Part shown: in pieces, positions 15,935 through 23,744 of the stretch
Layout of the letters: every line of letters begins with the position of its first letter
Position numbering within the stretch: the first letter of the stretch is position 1
NCBI GenBank assembly: GCA_016871255.1
Contig: VFZH01000007.1
Span: 1-54,590 of the forward strand
From: Acidimicrobiia bacterium
GTDB lineage: Bacteria; Acidobacteriota; Vicinamibacteria; Vicinamibacterales; UBA2999
Length of the DNA stretch: 54,590 nt
Reading direction: 5' to 3'
The notes under the pieces: model-generated
The model's database searches: none
The model's input: the letters and a program-made list of their open reading frames with translations, nothing else
Told to the model about the DNA's origin: nothing
Translations under genes and position numbers: made by a program

Positions 15935-16462
15935 TCACCGGAGCTGACGGTAGTGCTCCAGATCCTGCTGCCGCTGGCGGCCGATGGCGCGGCGCGTCCG
16001 GACGAGGTGGAGCAGGAAGATCGCGTGCAGGGCGGGGAGCAGCACCGCGTCCGCGGCCCCTGTTCCCTGAAGCGTTGCCGCCAACCCGCCGACGATCGCC
16101 GCGGCTCCGAAGGGGAGACTGAACAGAGGATCGGGGTTGCCACCCGGCAGCGTCGGGCCGATCTGCATGACGGTCGTCTCCCACCGGGGACTCGCTGCGC
16201 CGTCCGTCGTCTCCTCGAAGAAGACCTGCAGGTAGCGTCCGATGCGCTCTACACCCGCGTGCAGCGCGCGGACGGCCTCGAAGCCGGCCGTGAGCACGAG
16301 CAGGGGCCCCAGGTGGAGGAGCGGCTGATCGGTTGTCGCCCCGGCGGCCAGCAGGAGGGCGGCCCAGGCAGCGAGCGTGGCCGGCCCGAGGAGGATCCGC
16401 GCGGTGCCCCGGTGCGCGATGGTGGCCCGGAGCGCCCGGAACTCCTCGATGTGCAGCGACAT
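15935..16462 (-). CDS. small integral membrane protein of unknown function
   Basis: 175 aa from the ATG at 16462 (MSLHIEEFRALRATIAHRGTARI). Four hydrophobic segments are evident: ILLGPATLAAWAALLLAAGA, LLHLGPLLVLTAGFEAVRAL, PLFSLPFGAAAIVGGLAATL and AVLLPALHAIFLLHLVRTRRAIG. Between segments 2 and 3 is a soluble loop, RYLQVFFEETTDGAASPRWETTVMQIG. I do not recognise the family. The longer 200-aa ORF would extend through the dacA promoter region and is rejected. It is divergent from the D,D-carboxypeptidase gene. Confidence 0.65.
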   Translation of the reverse strand: MSLHIEEFRALRATIAHRGTARILLGPATLAAWAALLLAAGATTDQPLLHLGPLLVLTAGFEAVRALHAGVERIGRYLQVFFEETTDGAASPRWETTVMQIGPTLPGGNPDPLFSLPFGAAAIVGGLAATLQGTGAADAVLLPALHAIFLLHLVRTRRAIGRQRQQDLEHYRQLR

Positions 16463-16488
16463 GACGGCAGCGTAGCCGGAAAAACCCC

Positions 16489-16516
16489 TTGCGCGGTTGT
16501 GAATTCCTGCTACAAT
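16489..16516 (+). promoter_or_regulatory. sigma-70-type promoter of the D,D-carboxypeptidase gene
   Basis: TTGCGC (16489-16494), a 16-nt spacer and TACAAT (16511-16516) make a good housekeeping promoter. The expected start near 16523 gives a leader of about 35 nt with AAAGGGG as ribosome binding site before the GTG at 16558. Confidence 0.6.
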
Positions 16517-16557
16517 TTTCCGGTTTTCGTAACACACGCTCGATAAAGGGGTTGCCC

Positions 16558-17496
16558 GTGAAGCGGTCCGGAATCGTGGCAGGTGTGTGGGTGGCGGGCC
16601 TGTTGTGGCTGGGACTGGGCCCCGGCTCGGCGGCGCTCGAGGCGCGCGACGACGTGCGGCAGCCGCGTTTCAGGCCGGACGCCAGCGGCGCCCTCGTGCC
16701 GGACGTCCGCGCTGAAGCCGCCATCGTCTACAACCCGCTGACCGGCGAAGTGCTCTGGGAAGAGAACTCGCACACGCCGCGCTCCATCGCCAGCATCACC
16801 AAGGTCATGACGGCTCTGGTGTTCCTCGAGACCGAGCCGGACCTCACCGAGCCGATCGTCGTGCAGCGGGCCGACGTCCGCCTGGCCTCAACCACCTACC
16901 TGCGGGCAGGCGACAAGGTGACGGCGGGCGACCTCCTGCATCTCCTGCTCGTCGGCTCCGACAACGCCGCCGCGCGAGTGCTCGCGCGCGTGTCGCCGCA
17001 CGGGTCGAGCGGGTTCATCGATCGGATGAACTCGAAGGCGGAGGAGCTGGGCCTCTACGACACGATCTACGCGGATTCCTCCGGGCTGCTCTCCGGCAAC
17101 ATCTCGTCGGCGTTCGACATGGCCAAGCTGATCGCGTACGTGTCGACTGACGATCGCATCCGGGACGCGATGCGCGCCCCGGAGTACAGCTTCAGCACAG
17201 GCCGGCGCCGCATTGCGGTGCGGAGCACGAACCAGCTCGTCCGCGGTGGCGAACTGGACGTGCAGGCAGGCAAGACCGGCTTCATTCGCGCCGCGGGCTA
17301 CTGCCTGGCGACGTTGCTGCGCCTGCCGCAAGGGTTGCCCGTCGCCGTCGTGATTCTGGGCGCGCGATCGAGTTCCACCCGCTTCTGGGAGACCCGGCAC
17401 CTGTTCAACTGGGTGGCGGAGCGGAGCAGCGACTGGTTCGACCTGTCGAACGTGACTCTCGGCCTCGGCGTGCCGTCCCTCGCCTCCGTTCCCTGA
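16558..17496 (+). CDS. dacA: D-alanyl-D-alanine carboxypeptidase (PBP5/DacA family, S11)
   Basis: 312 aa from a GTG with a good ribosome binding site (AAAGGGG). An N-terminal hydrophobic segment (GIVAGVWVAGLLWLGLGPGSAA) is a signal peptide. The S11 catalytic motifs are present: SITK (S-x-x-K) in SIASITKVMTAL, SDN (S-x-N) in LLVGSDNAA, and KTG in VQAGKTGF. The enzyme trims the terminal D-Ala of peptidoglycan pentapeptides in the periplasm. It lacks the C-terminal PBP5 beta domain and amphipathic anchor, so it is a short, probably soluble form; a D,D-endopeptidase role (PbpG-like) is also possible. Confidence 0.93.
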   Translation: MKRSGIVAGVWVAGLLWLGLGPGSAALEARDDVRQPRFRPDASGALVPDVRAEAAIVYNPLTGEVLWEENSHTPRSIASITKVMTALVFLETEPDLTEPIVVQRADVRLASTTYLRAGDKVTAGDLLHLLLVGSDNAAARVLARVSPHGSSGFIDRMNSKAEELGLYDTIYADSSGLLSGNISSAFDMAKLIAYVSTDDRIRDAMRAPEYSFSTGRRRIAVRSTNQLVRGGELDVQAGKTGFIRAAGYCLATLLRLPQGLPVAVVILGARSSSTRFWETRHLFNWVAERSSDWFDLSNVTLGLGVPSLASVP

Positions 17497-17661
17497 GCAG
17501 CGCCGAGTCGCTTCGGACCCTCTTCACCACTCCGCGGCGAACGCGACGGTCCAGGCGACCGCCCGGCTGCTGCGCCGGCGGTCCAGTCGTCATGGAGTTG
17601 CCGGAGCCGCCGCAGCGTGTCCGGCTGCTGGTCCGCAAGGTCCGTGGTTTCGCCAGGGCCC

Positions 17662-18552
17662 TTACCCGTGGTAGCCGCGTTGCACGGCCGCCGCGTCCAG
17701 CGGCAGCGTGGCGACACCATCGACGTGCGGCATGACCGGACGCCTCGTCCGCCGGCCGTCGTATGCCTTCAGGTAGCGCTTGCACACGTCGCACCCGTAC
17801 ACGCGATAGCGCCCGTCCTGCGTGGCGAACGACGTGACGCGCCGGCGGTCGTGGTTGCCGCAGAAGGGGCACGCCACCGGGTCGAAGGCCCAGCGCAGGT
17901 GACAGCGTTCGCAGATCAGCAGGCGGTCACCAACGTTGGTGATGACCGCCAGGTACGGCTGCCCGCCGCAGAGGGGGCAGTGGCCGTGACGCCATGCCGC
18001 GATGGCGTCGAGCGGCTGCACCGCATCCGCGCACCGCGACAGGAACGGCCACATGGCCAGCGCGAACACGTCGTCCAGCATGCCCGCGCCGGTGGCTGCG
18101 GCGTTCCCCTCCCTCCCGGGCGGCTGATGCGCATGCTGCTGCGACGTGCGGACGTACCAGGCCCGCGCCAGGTTCGGGAGGTCGGCGTTCCGGCTGATCG
18201 ACTGGATCTGGCGATCGTCTGCGTCCTCGATGGCGCCGTGCCGCCGCAGGATGTCCGAGGTCTGGCGCACCATCAGGCGCAGGTCGCTCAGCTCCATCGG
18301 CACGTCCTCGAATCGCAGCAGCGGCCGCGCCGTGCCATCGATCTCCGTCACGCGCTTGGAGGTGACCTCCAGTCTGGGCAGCGGTACGCGGTGCTGGACG
18401 CGCCGCTGCAGCTCGACGAGCTCGATGTGCAGGTCAACGGCGTCTCCCAGCTCGGGGTGCCGGAGCTTGACGGCGCGCAGCTCCGCGACATCCGGCATCT
18501 CGGCTCCATGCGTCAACGGGCGGCTCGGCGGGGTTCGAGGGGTGTCGGGCAC
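17662..18552 (-). CDS. fdhE: FdhE-like formate dehydrogenase accessory protein
   Basis: 296 aa. The C-terminal half has the four CxxC motifs of FdhE: CPLCGG, CERC, CPFCG and CDVC, arranged as two rubredoxin-like knuckles (GHCPLCGGQPYLAVI, LICERCHLRWAF, CPFCGNHDRRRV, YGCDVCKRYLKAYD). In E. coli FdhE binds iron and helps deliver redox formate dehydrogenase. No formate dehydrogenase genes are nearby, so it is an orphan here. The GTG at 18552 is chosen: a -10-like CATAAT lies 8 nt upstream. An ATG at 18498 would give a 278-aa form. Confidence 0.88.
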   Translation of the reverse strand: MPDTPRTPPSRPLTHGAEMPDVAELRAVKLRHPELGDAVDLHIELVELQRRVQHRVPLPRLEVTSKRVTEIDGTARPLLRFEDVPMELSDLRLMVRQTSDILRRHGAIEDADDRQIQSISRNADLPNLARAWYVRTSQQHAHQPPGREGNAAATGAGMLDDVFALAMWPFLSRCADAVQPLDAIAAWRHGHCPLCGGQPYLAVITNVGDRLLICERCHLRWAFDPVACPFCGNHDRRRVTSFATQDGRYRVYGCDVCKRYLKAYDGRRTRRPVMPHVDGVATLPLDAAAVQRGYHG

Positions 18553-18560
18553 GGTGAGCC

Positions 18561-18566
18561 ATTATG
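18561..18566 (-). promoter_or_regulatory. -10-like CATAAT next to the fdhE start
   Basis: Minus-strand CATAAT ends 8 nt before the GTG of fdhE, so transcription would start at or within a base or two of the start codon. No proper -35 is seen; a TTGACG upstream is only 10 nt away. Confidence 0.4.
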
Positions 18567-18581
18567 CGGCGCGCGGCGTCA

Positions 18582-18630
18582 AGTTCCGAACCCCGAACCC
18601 CAGGACCCGGGCCGAATCCCAACGTCCAGA
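18582..18630. repeat. degenerate heptamer array upstream of glgA
   Basis: Period-7 C-rich words (CGAACCC, CGAACCC, CAGGACC, CGGGCCG, AATCCCA) lie between divergent fdhE and glgA. It is the most decayed member of a family seen at five other intergenic sites in this window. Confidence 0.5.
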
Positions 18631-18676
18631 CGCCCGACGTGTCCTGAACCGTGCGCCGTGCGATCCTGTTCTCCCC

Positions 18677-20125
18677 ATGCGCGTCCTGATGGTCGGTTCC
18701 GAGGTCGAGCCGTTCGAGAAGACCGGAGGGCTGGCCGACGTCCTGGGGGCGTTGCCGCGGGCTCTCGGGCGGCTGGGGCTCGAGGTGGACGTCGTCACGC
18801 CGCGATATCGCGGCGTCGATGCCGGCGGCCAGGTCACGTACGTGGACGTCACCATGGGGCCGGCCACACACGCCACCAAGGTGACCGCCGTCGATGTGGC
18901 ACCGGGTGTCCGTGTCCTCCTGGTGGACCACCCGGAGTACTACGACCGTGCGTTCCTGTACGGTCCCCCCGGCGGCGACTACGACGACAACGCCGTGCGC
19001 TTCGGGTTCCTGGCGCACGCGGCGCTGTCGGCAGCCGCGGCGCAGCCGGTGTCCTATGACGTGGCGCACGGCCATGACTGGCAGGCAGGGCTCGTCCCCG
19101 TGCTCCTGGCGAACGAGCCTCGCTACGCGGGCGTTGCCCGCGGCGCGGTCCTGACGATTCACAACATGGCGTTTCAGGGGATCGTCGATCGCGCGTGGCT
19201 GGACGCGCTCGGTCTCGGCCAGGCGCTCTTCACGCCCGACGCGCTGGAATACTGGGGCCGGGTCAGCTTTCTGAAGGGAGGGATCCGGTTCTCGCGGCTG
19301 ATCACGACGGTGAGCCCCACCTACGCGCGCGAGATCCAGACACCGGAGTACGGATTCGGCCTGGAAGGATTCCTGGCACCGCGGGCGGCCGACCTCGTGG
19401 GGATCCTCAACGGGATCGACTACGATCGGTGGAACCCGGCTCGCGACCCCCACATTCCGGCGCCATACTCGGTGGGCTCGGTCGCAGGGAAGCGGGCGTC
19501 GAAGGCGGCGCTGCTCGAGTCGTTCGGTCTGGAGCCTCCCGCCGGGGACGAACGGGGCCGGCCCGTGGTTGGAATCGTGTCGCGGCTGACCGATCAGAAG
19601 GGATTCGACCTGGTGGCGGCGCTGGCGGACCGGTTGCCCGGGTTCGGCTGCCTGTTCACGGTGCTCGGCGCGGGTGAGTCGCGGTACGAAACCTTGTGGC
19701 GGGGTCTCGCCGAGCGGTACCCGGATCGCGTGGGGGTGCACATCGGGTTCAGCGAACCGCTGGCGCACCTCGTGGAAGCGGGAGCGGATCTGTTCCTGAT
19801 GCCGTCACGGTTCGAGCCCTGCGGGTTGAACCAGATGTACAGCCTGTGCTACGGGACGGTTCCCGTGGTGCGGGCGACGGGCGGGCTGGCGGATACCGTG
19901 CGGGACTACGACCCGGCGAGCGGGGCGGGCACCGGGTTCACCTTCCGGGACTACGACGCCGCCGCGCTCGAGGGCGCCCTCGTGCGTGCGCTGGCCGTGT
20001 ACGGAGACGAAGCCGCCTGGGCACGGATGCAGGCCGCCGGCATGCGGGAAGACCATTCCTGGGACAGATCGGCCCGGGAGTACGTCAAAGTGTACAGGCG
20101 CGCCACGGGGCAGACAGACGTCTGA
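18677..20125 (+). CDS. glgA: glycogen synthase (ADP-glucose type)
   Basis: 482 aa, normal for bacterial GlgA (GT5 family). The N-terminal ADP-glucose site VGSEVEPFEKTGGLADVLGALP (KxGGL), then AHGHDWQAGLVPVLL, a second Rossmann half starting PVVGIVSRLTDQKGFDL, and the C-terminal PSRFEPCGLNQMYSLCYGTVPVVRATGGLADTV are all present. It extends alpha-1,4-glucan from ADP-glucose in the cytosol. The track's 659-aa ORF starts inside the upstream shadow region; the ATG at 18677 is where the family begins. trxA follows after 54 nt in the same direction. Confidence 0.95.
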   Translation: MRVLMVGSEVEPFEKTGGLADVLGALPRALGRLGLEVDVVTPRYRGVDAGGQVTYVDVTMGPATHATKVTAVDVAPGVRVLLVDHPEYYDRAFLYGPPGGDYDDNAVRFGFLAHAALSAAAAQPVSYDVAHGHDWQAGLVPVLLANEPRYAGVARGAVLTIHNMAFQGIVDRAWLDALGLGQALFTPDALEYWGRVSFLKGGIRFSRLITTVSPTYAREIQTPEYGFGLEGFLAPRAADLVGILNGIDYDRWNPARDPHIPAPYSVGSVAGKRASKAALLESFGLEPPAGDERGRPVVGIVSRLTDQKGFDLVAALADRLPGFGCLFTVLGAGESRYETLWRGLAERYPDRVGVHIGFSEPLAHLVEAGADLFLMPSRFEPCGLNQMYSLCYGTVPVVRATGGLADTVRDYDPASGAGTGFTFRDYDAAALEGALVRALAVYGDEAAWARMQAAGMREDHSWDRSAREYVKVYRRATGQTDV

Positions 20126-20179
20126 CGATGCGGGCGCGCCGGGCGGGGCGACCCGCGATCGTTCAAGGAGAGCGGTGAG

Positions 20180-20506
20180 ATGGCTTCTGACAAGGTACGG
20201 ACGTTCACGGACGCCAACTTCGACGAGGCGACCGGCAAGGGCGTGGTTCTGGTGGACTTCTGGGCGGAGTGGTGCGGTCCCTGCCGCCGGATTGCGCCGA
20301 TCGTCGAGGAACTGGCAGCCGACTTCGACGGCCGTGCCACCATCGGCAAGATGGACGTGGACGCGAACCCCACGGTGCCGGGTGGACGGTTCCAGGTGCG
20401 GGGCATTCCCACGCTCGTGATTCTCAAGGACGGTCAGCTCGTGGACACGATCGTCGGGCTCGTGCCGAAGGAGGAACTGGCGCGGCGACTCGAGCAGCAG
20501 CTCTGA
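20180..20506 (+). CDS. trxA: thioredoxin
   Basis: 108 aa, a single thioredoxin fold with the active site WCGPC (Cys32, Cys35) in [17 protein letters not shown] and the cis-proline loop [12 protein letters not shown]. It reduces protein disulphides in the cytosol. A strong AAGGAGAG ribosome binding site precedes the ATG. It lies 11 nt upstream of the thioredoxin reductase gene, so the reductant and its recycling enzyme are made together. The insertion [13 protein letters not shown] is slightly longer than usual. Confidence 0.97.
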   Translation: MASDKVRTFTDANFDEATGKGVVLVDFWAEWCGPCRRIAPIVEELAADFDGRATIGKMDVDANPTVPGGRFQVRGIPTLVILKDGQLVDTIVGLVPKEELARRLEQQL

Positions 20507-20517
20507 GGCGGGACCGG

Positions 20518-21495
20518 GTGTCTGCTGATCGGAACGTCATCATCATCGGGTCCGGACCGGCGGGTCTGACGGCCGCCCTCTACGCCGCGCGCGCCAACCT
20601 GCAGCCGCTCCTCATCGAAGGGCTCGAAGCAGGTGGGCAGCTCATGCTGACCACCATGGTCGAGAACTGGCCCGGGTTCCGAGAAGGGATCATGGGGCCG
20701 GACCTCATGGCCGACATGCGGGCCCAGGCGGAGCGTTTCGGTGCCGAGATCGTCCAGAGCCACGTGACCCGCGCGGATCTGTCCCGGCGGCCCTTCATGC
20801 TGACGTTGTCCGACGATCGTTCGCTGACCTGCGGTGCGCTGATCATCGCGACCGGCGCGTCGGCCCGCTGGCTCGAGATCGGGTCGGACCGGAAGCTGGC
20901 CGGCCACGGCGTTTCGACCTGCGCCACGTGCGACGGCTACTTCTTTCGCGGGAAGCCGATTGCCGTCGTGGGCGGCGGCGACTCCGCCATGGAGGAAGCC
21001 ATCTACCTGACGAAGTTCGCCTCGAAGGTCACGGTCGTGCACCGGCGCGACACGCTGCGCGCGTCGAAGATCATGCAGGACAAGGCGCTCGCCAACCCGA
21101 AGATCGAGTTCGCCTGGAACGCGGAAGTGGCCGAGGTGAAGGACGTCGGACAGGGAGAGGTCACGGCCCTCGTGCTGCAGGACATCCGCACGGGCGCGCG
21201 TTCCGAGCTGGCCGTGGACGGTCTGTTCATCGCGATCGGCCACACGCCGAACACCTCGCTGTTCACCGGTCAGTTGGAGATGGACGACGCCGGGTATATC
21301 GTCACCCGCGAGGGATCGCGCACCTCGGTGCCCGGTGTGTTCGCCGCCGGTGACGTACAGGACCACGTGTACCGCCAGGCGATCACGGCGGCCGGCTCCG
21401 GCTGCATGGCCGCGATCGATGCCGAGCGCTTTCTCGAGGGGCTGTCCGAGCCCCATCCCGCGTCCACCGAGGGTGCCGTCCATCAAGTCCGGTAG
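20518..21495 (+). CDS. trxB: thioredoxin reductase
   Basis: 325 aa from the GTG at 20518. The FAD motif is [18 protein letters not shown], the redox-active disulphide CATC is at residues 135-138 ([11 protein letters not shown]), the NADPH motif is [12 protein letters not shown], and the second FAD motif is [27 protein letters not shown]. It uses NADPH to reduce thioredoxin. The gene sits directly behind trxA. The 83 extra N-terminal residues in the track ORF overlap trxA out of frame and are rejected. Two copies of a 20-nt motif follow the stop. Confidence 0.96.
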   Translation: MSADRNVIIIGSGPAGLTAALYAARANLQPLLIEGLEAGGQLMLTTMVENWPGFREGIMGPDLMADMRAQAERFGAEIVQSHVTRADLSRRPFMLTLSDDRSLTCGALIIATGASARWLEIGSDRKLAGHGVSTCATCDGYFFRGKPIAVVGGGDSAMEEAIYLTKFASKVTVVHRRDTLRASKIMQDKALANPKIEFAWNAEVAEVKDVGQGEVTALVLQDIRTGARSELAVDGLFIAIGHTPNTSLFTGQLEMDDAGYIVTREGSRTSVPGVFAAGDVQDHVYRQAITAAGSGCMAAIDAERFLEGLSEPHPASTEGAVHQVR

Positions 21496-21555
21496 ATCCA
21501 GCCGGGGGTGGCTTTTCAGGGTGTAAAGGCGGACAATCCAGCCCGGTTGGCTTTT
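21496..21555 (+). repeat. two copies of a hairpin-plus-T motif after trxB
   Basis: The motif atccagcc-(g-rich)-tggctttt begins immediately after the trxB stop (21496-21516) and recurs at 21536-21555, 40 bp apart. Each copy can pair AGCC with GGCT and ends in TTTT, resembling a weak intrinsic terminator. The second copy abuts the GGAGGAA ribosome binding site of the next gene, so it could also be a translational or transcriptional control element. Confidence 0.5.
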
Positions 21556-21571
21556 CGTTGGAGGAACCGCC

Positions 21572-23740
21572 ATGCCCACGCCGCTCAGCCGCGTTCCGTT
21601 CGGCCTGATCGTCTGCGTCGCCGCCGGTGGCCTGCTGGCCATGGCGGCGGTCAGCGCCAGACAGCCGCCCGCGGTCGCCGTCGATGCCGACGATCTCGGC
21701 GGCGTCGTGACGGGCCGGACAGGCCCGGAGGCCGGCGTCTGGGTGATTGCGGAGACCACCGGCCTTCCCACGAAGTTCTCGAAGACCGTGGTGACCGACG
21801 CGCAGGGTCGCTACCTGATACCGGACCTGCCGAAGGCGCAGTATCGCGTCTGGGTCCGGGGCTACGGCCTGATCGACTCGCCGGCCGTGCAGGCGTCGCC
21901 CGGGGCCACGGCGAACCTGACCGCGGTGCCCGCCCCCGATGCTCAGGCGGCCGCCCGGATCTACCCCGCCGGGTACTGGTTCGCGTTGATGCGGGCGCCG
22001 GCGGCGAACGAGTTCCCCGGCACCGGTCCGGAAGGGAACGGCATCGCGCCCGGCATGCGGGATCAGGGGCAGTGGCTGCAGACGCTCAAGTCCGGGAACT
22101 GCATGATCTGCCACCAGCTCGGGAGCGTGGGCACCCGCACGCTGCCGCCGTCCCTGGGGACGTTCGACAGCTCCGCGACGGCCTGGGAGCGGCGCCTGCA
22201 GTCCGGGCAGGCAGGCGGGCAGATGGTGGGCATGCTCAACCAGTTCGGCCGCGAGCGCGCGCTGGAGATGTTCGCCGACTGGACCGACCGGATCGCCGCG
22301 GGCGAGGTTCCCGAGGCGCCTCGCCGGCCCCAGGGTGTCGAGCGCAACGTCGTCATCACGTCCTGGGACTGGGCGGATCCCCAGTCCTATCTCCATGACG
22401 AGGTATCCACCGACCGCCGCAACCCACGGGTCAACGCGAACGGGAAGATCTACGGCGCGCTGGAGCTGAGCGCGGACTACATCCCGGTTCTCGATCCGGT
22501 CACACATACGGCGACCCGCGTCCCGCTGACCGTCCGCGATCCGAACACCCAGCCGGCCGCGTCACCCCAGATGCCGCAGCCCTCGCCGTACTGGGGCGAA
22601 GAGGTGATCTGGACCAGCAGGAACAACGTCCACAACCCGATGATGGACGAGCAGGGCCGCGTGTGGCTGACGTCCGCCGTGCGCCCGCCCGACAACCCGG
22701 CGTTCTGCCAGGAGGGTTCGGACCACCCGTCGGCGAAGCTGTTCCCGTTGGCGCGTGCCGGGCGGCACCTCGCGATGTACGACCCGTCGTCGAACGAGCT
22801 CACGCACATCAGCACCTGCTTCAGCACGCACCACCTGATGTTCGCGGAAGACGCGAACCACACGCTCTGGACCAGCGGCGGCGGCCAGGTCGTGGGCTGG
22901 CTCAACCGGAAGCTGTTCGACGAGACGGGCGACGAGGTGAAATCGCAGGGGTGGACGGCGCTCGTGATGGACACCAACGGCAACCTCCGGCGTGACGCGT
23001 ACGTCGAGCCGAACGCCGATCCGGATCCGGCGAAGGACACCCGCATCGGCGGCGCCTTCTACGCCGTCTCGCCGGCGCCTGACGGGTCGGTCTGGGGCAC
23101 GGTGCTCGGCTTCCCCGGCGCGGTCGTGCGGCTGGTGCCGGGCGCGAACCCGCCGGAGACGGCGATCGCCGAGCGGTACGAGCTGCCGTGGGGCAACCCG
23201 CGCGCGGCGGTGCAGGGCTTCTCGCCTCGCGGCGGCGACGTGGATCGCAACGGTGTGTTCTGGTCGGCGCTCGCGAGCGGTCACATGGCGAGCTTCGACC
23301 GGCGGAAGTGCACGGCGCCGCTTAATGGCCCGGCCGCGACCGGCCAGCACTGCCCGGAGGGCTGGACGTTCTACGTGGAGCCGCTGCCGCAGATGAAGGG
23401 CGTGACGAGTTCGGGGAGTGCCGAGGCCAGCTACTACACGTGGGTGGACTGGTACGACACGTCCGGGTTCGGCCGCAACATCCCGATCAACACGGGGAAC
23501 GGCTCCGAGGGGCTGCTGGTGCTGCAGGGCGGGACGTGGGTCGTGCTCCGCGTGCCGTATCCCACCGGGTATTACACCAAGTGGATGGACGGGCGCATCG
23601 ACGATCCGGACGCGGGCTGGAAGGGCCGGGGCCTCTGGTCCACCCTGAGCACGCGGACGCCGTTTCACGGCGAGGGCGGCCGTGGCGCCACGAGCCAGGT
23701 CGTGAAGTTCCAGATGCGGCCCGACCCGCTCGCGCGCTGA
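21572..23740 (+). CDS. secreted mono-heme protein with carboxypeptidase-regulatory-like and beta-propeller-like regions
   Basis: 722 aa. A signal peptide (FGLIVCVAAGGLLAMAAVSA) is followed by a carboxypeptidase regulatory-like beta-sandwich (about 40-120; TDAQGRYLIPDLPKAQYRVWVRGYG), then one c-type heme motif CMICH at 177-181. The long C-terminal part (about 250-720) has repeated WxS/DxxGxVW-like strands (NPMMDEQGRVWLTS, EDANHTLWTSGGG, APDGSVWGTVLGF), as in beta-propellers of the virginiamycin B lyase/NHL type. Such proteins recur in Acidobacteria, but their substrate is unknown to me. GGAGGAA precedes the ATG. A periplasmic redox or binding function is inferred. Confidence 0.8.
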   Translation: MPTPLSRVPFGLIVCVAAGGLLAMAAVSARQPPAVAVDADDLGGVVTGRTGPEAGVWVIAETTGLPTKFSKTVVTDAQGRYLIPDLPKAQYRVWVRGYGLIDSPAVQASPGATANLTAVPAPDAQAAARIYPAGYWFALMRAPAANEFPGTGPEGNGIAPGMRDQGQWLQTLKSGNCMICHQLGSVGTRTLPPSLGTFDSSATAWERRLQSGQAGGQMVGMLNQFGRERALEMFADWTDRIAAGEVPEAPRRPQGVERNVVITSWDWADPQSYLHDEVSTDRRNPRVNANGKIYGALELSADYIPVLDPVTHTATRVPLTVRDPNTQPAASPQMPQPSPYWGEEVIWTSRNNVHNPMMDEQGRVWLTSAVRPPDNPAFCQEGSDHPSAKLFPLARAGRHLAMYDPSSNELTHISTCFSTHHLMFAEDANHTLWTSGGGQVVGWLNRKLFDETGDEVKSQGWTALVMDTNGNLRRDAYVEPNADPDPAKDTRIGGAFYAVSPAPDGSVWGTVLGFPGAVVRLVPGANPPETAIAERYELPWGNPRAAVQGFSPRGGDVDRNGVFWSALASGHMASFDRRKCTAPLNGPAATGQHCPEGWTFYVEPLPQMKGVTSSGSAEASYYTWVDWYDTSGFGRNIPINTGNGSEGLLVLQGGTWVVLRVPYPTGYYTKWMDGRIDDPDAGWKGRGLWSTLSTRTPFHGEGGRGATSQVVKFQMRPDPLAR

Positions 23741-23744
23741 CGGC

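Noticed and set aside
14978-16462. Genomic island around fkbM and the membrane protein
   Set aside because: Slightly lower GC was noted by eye, but there is no integrase, tRNA or flanking repeat to support an island.
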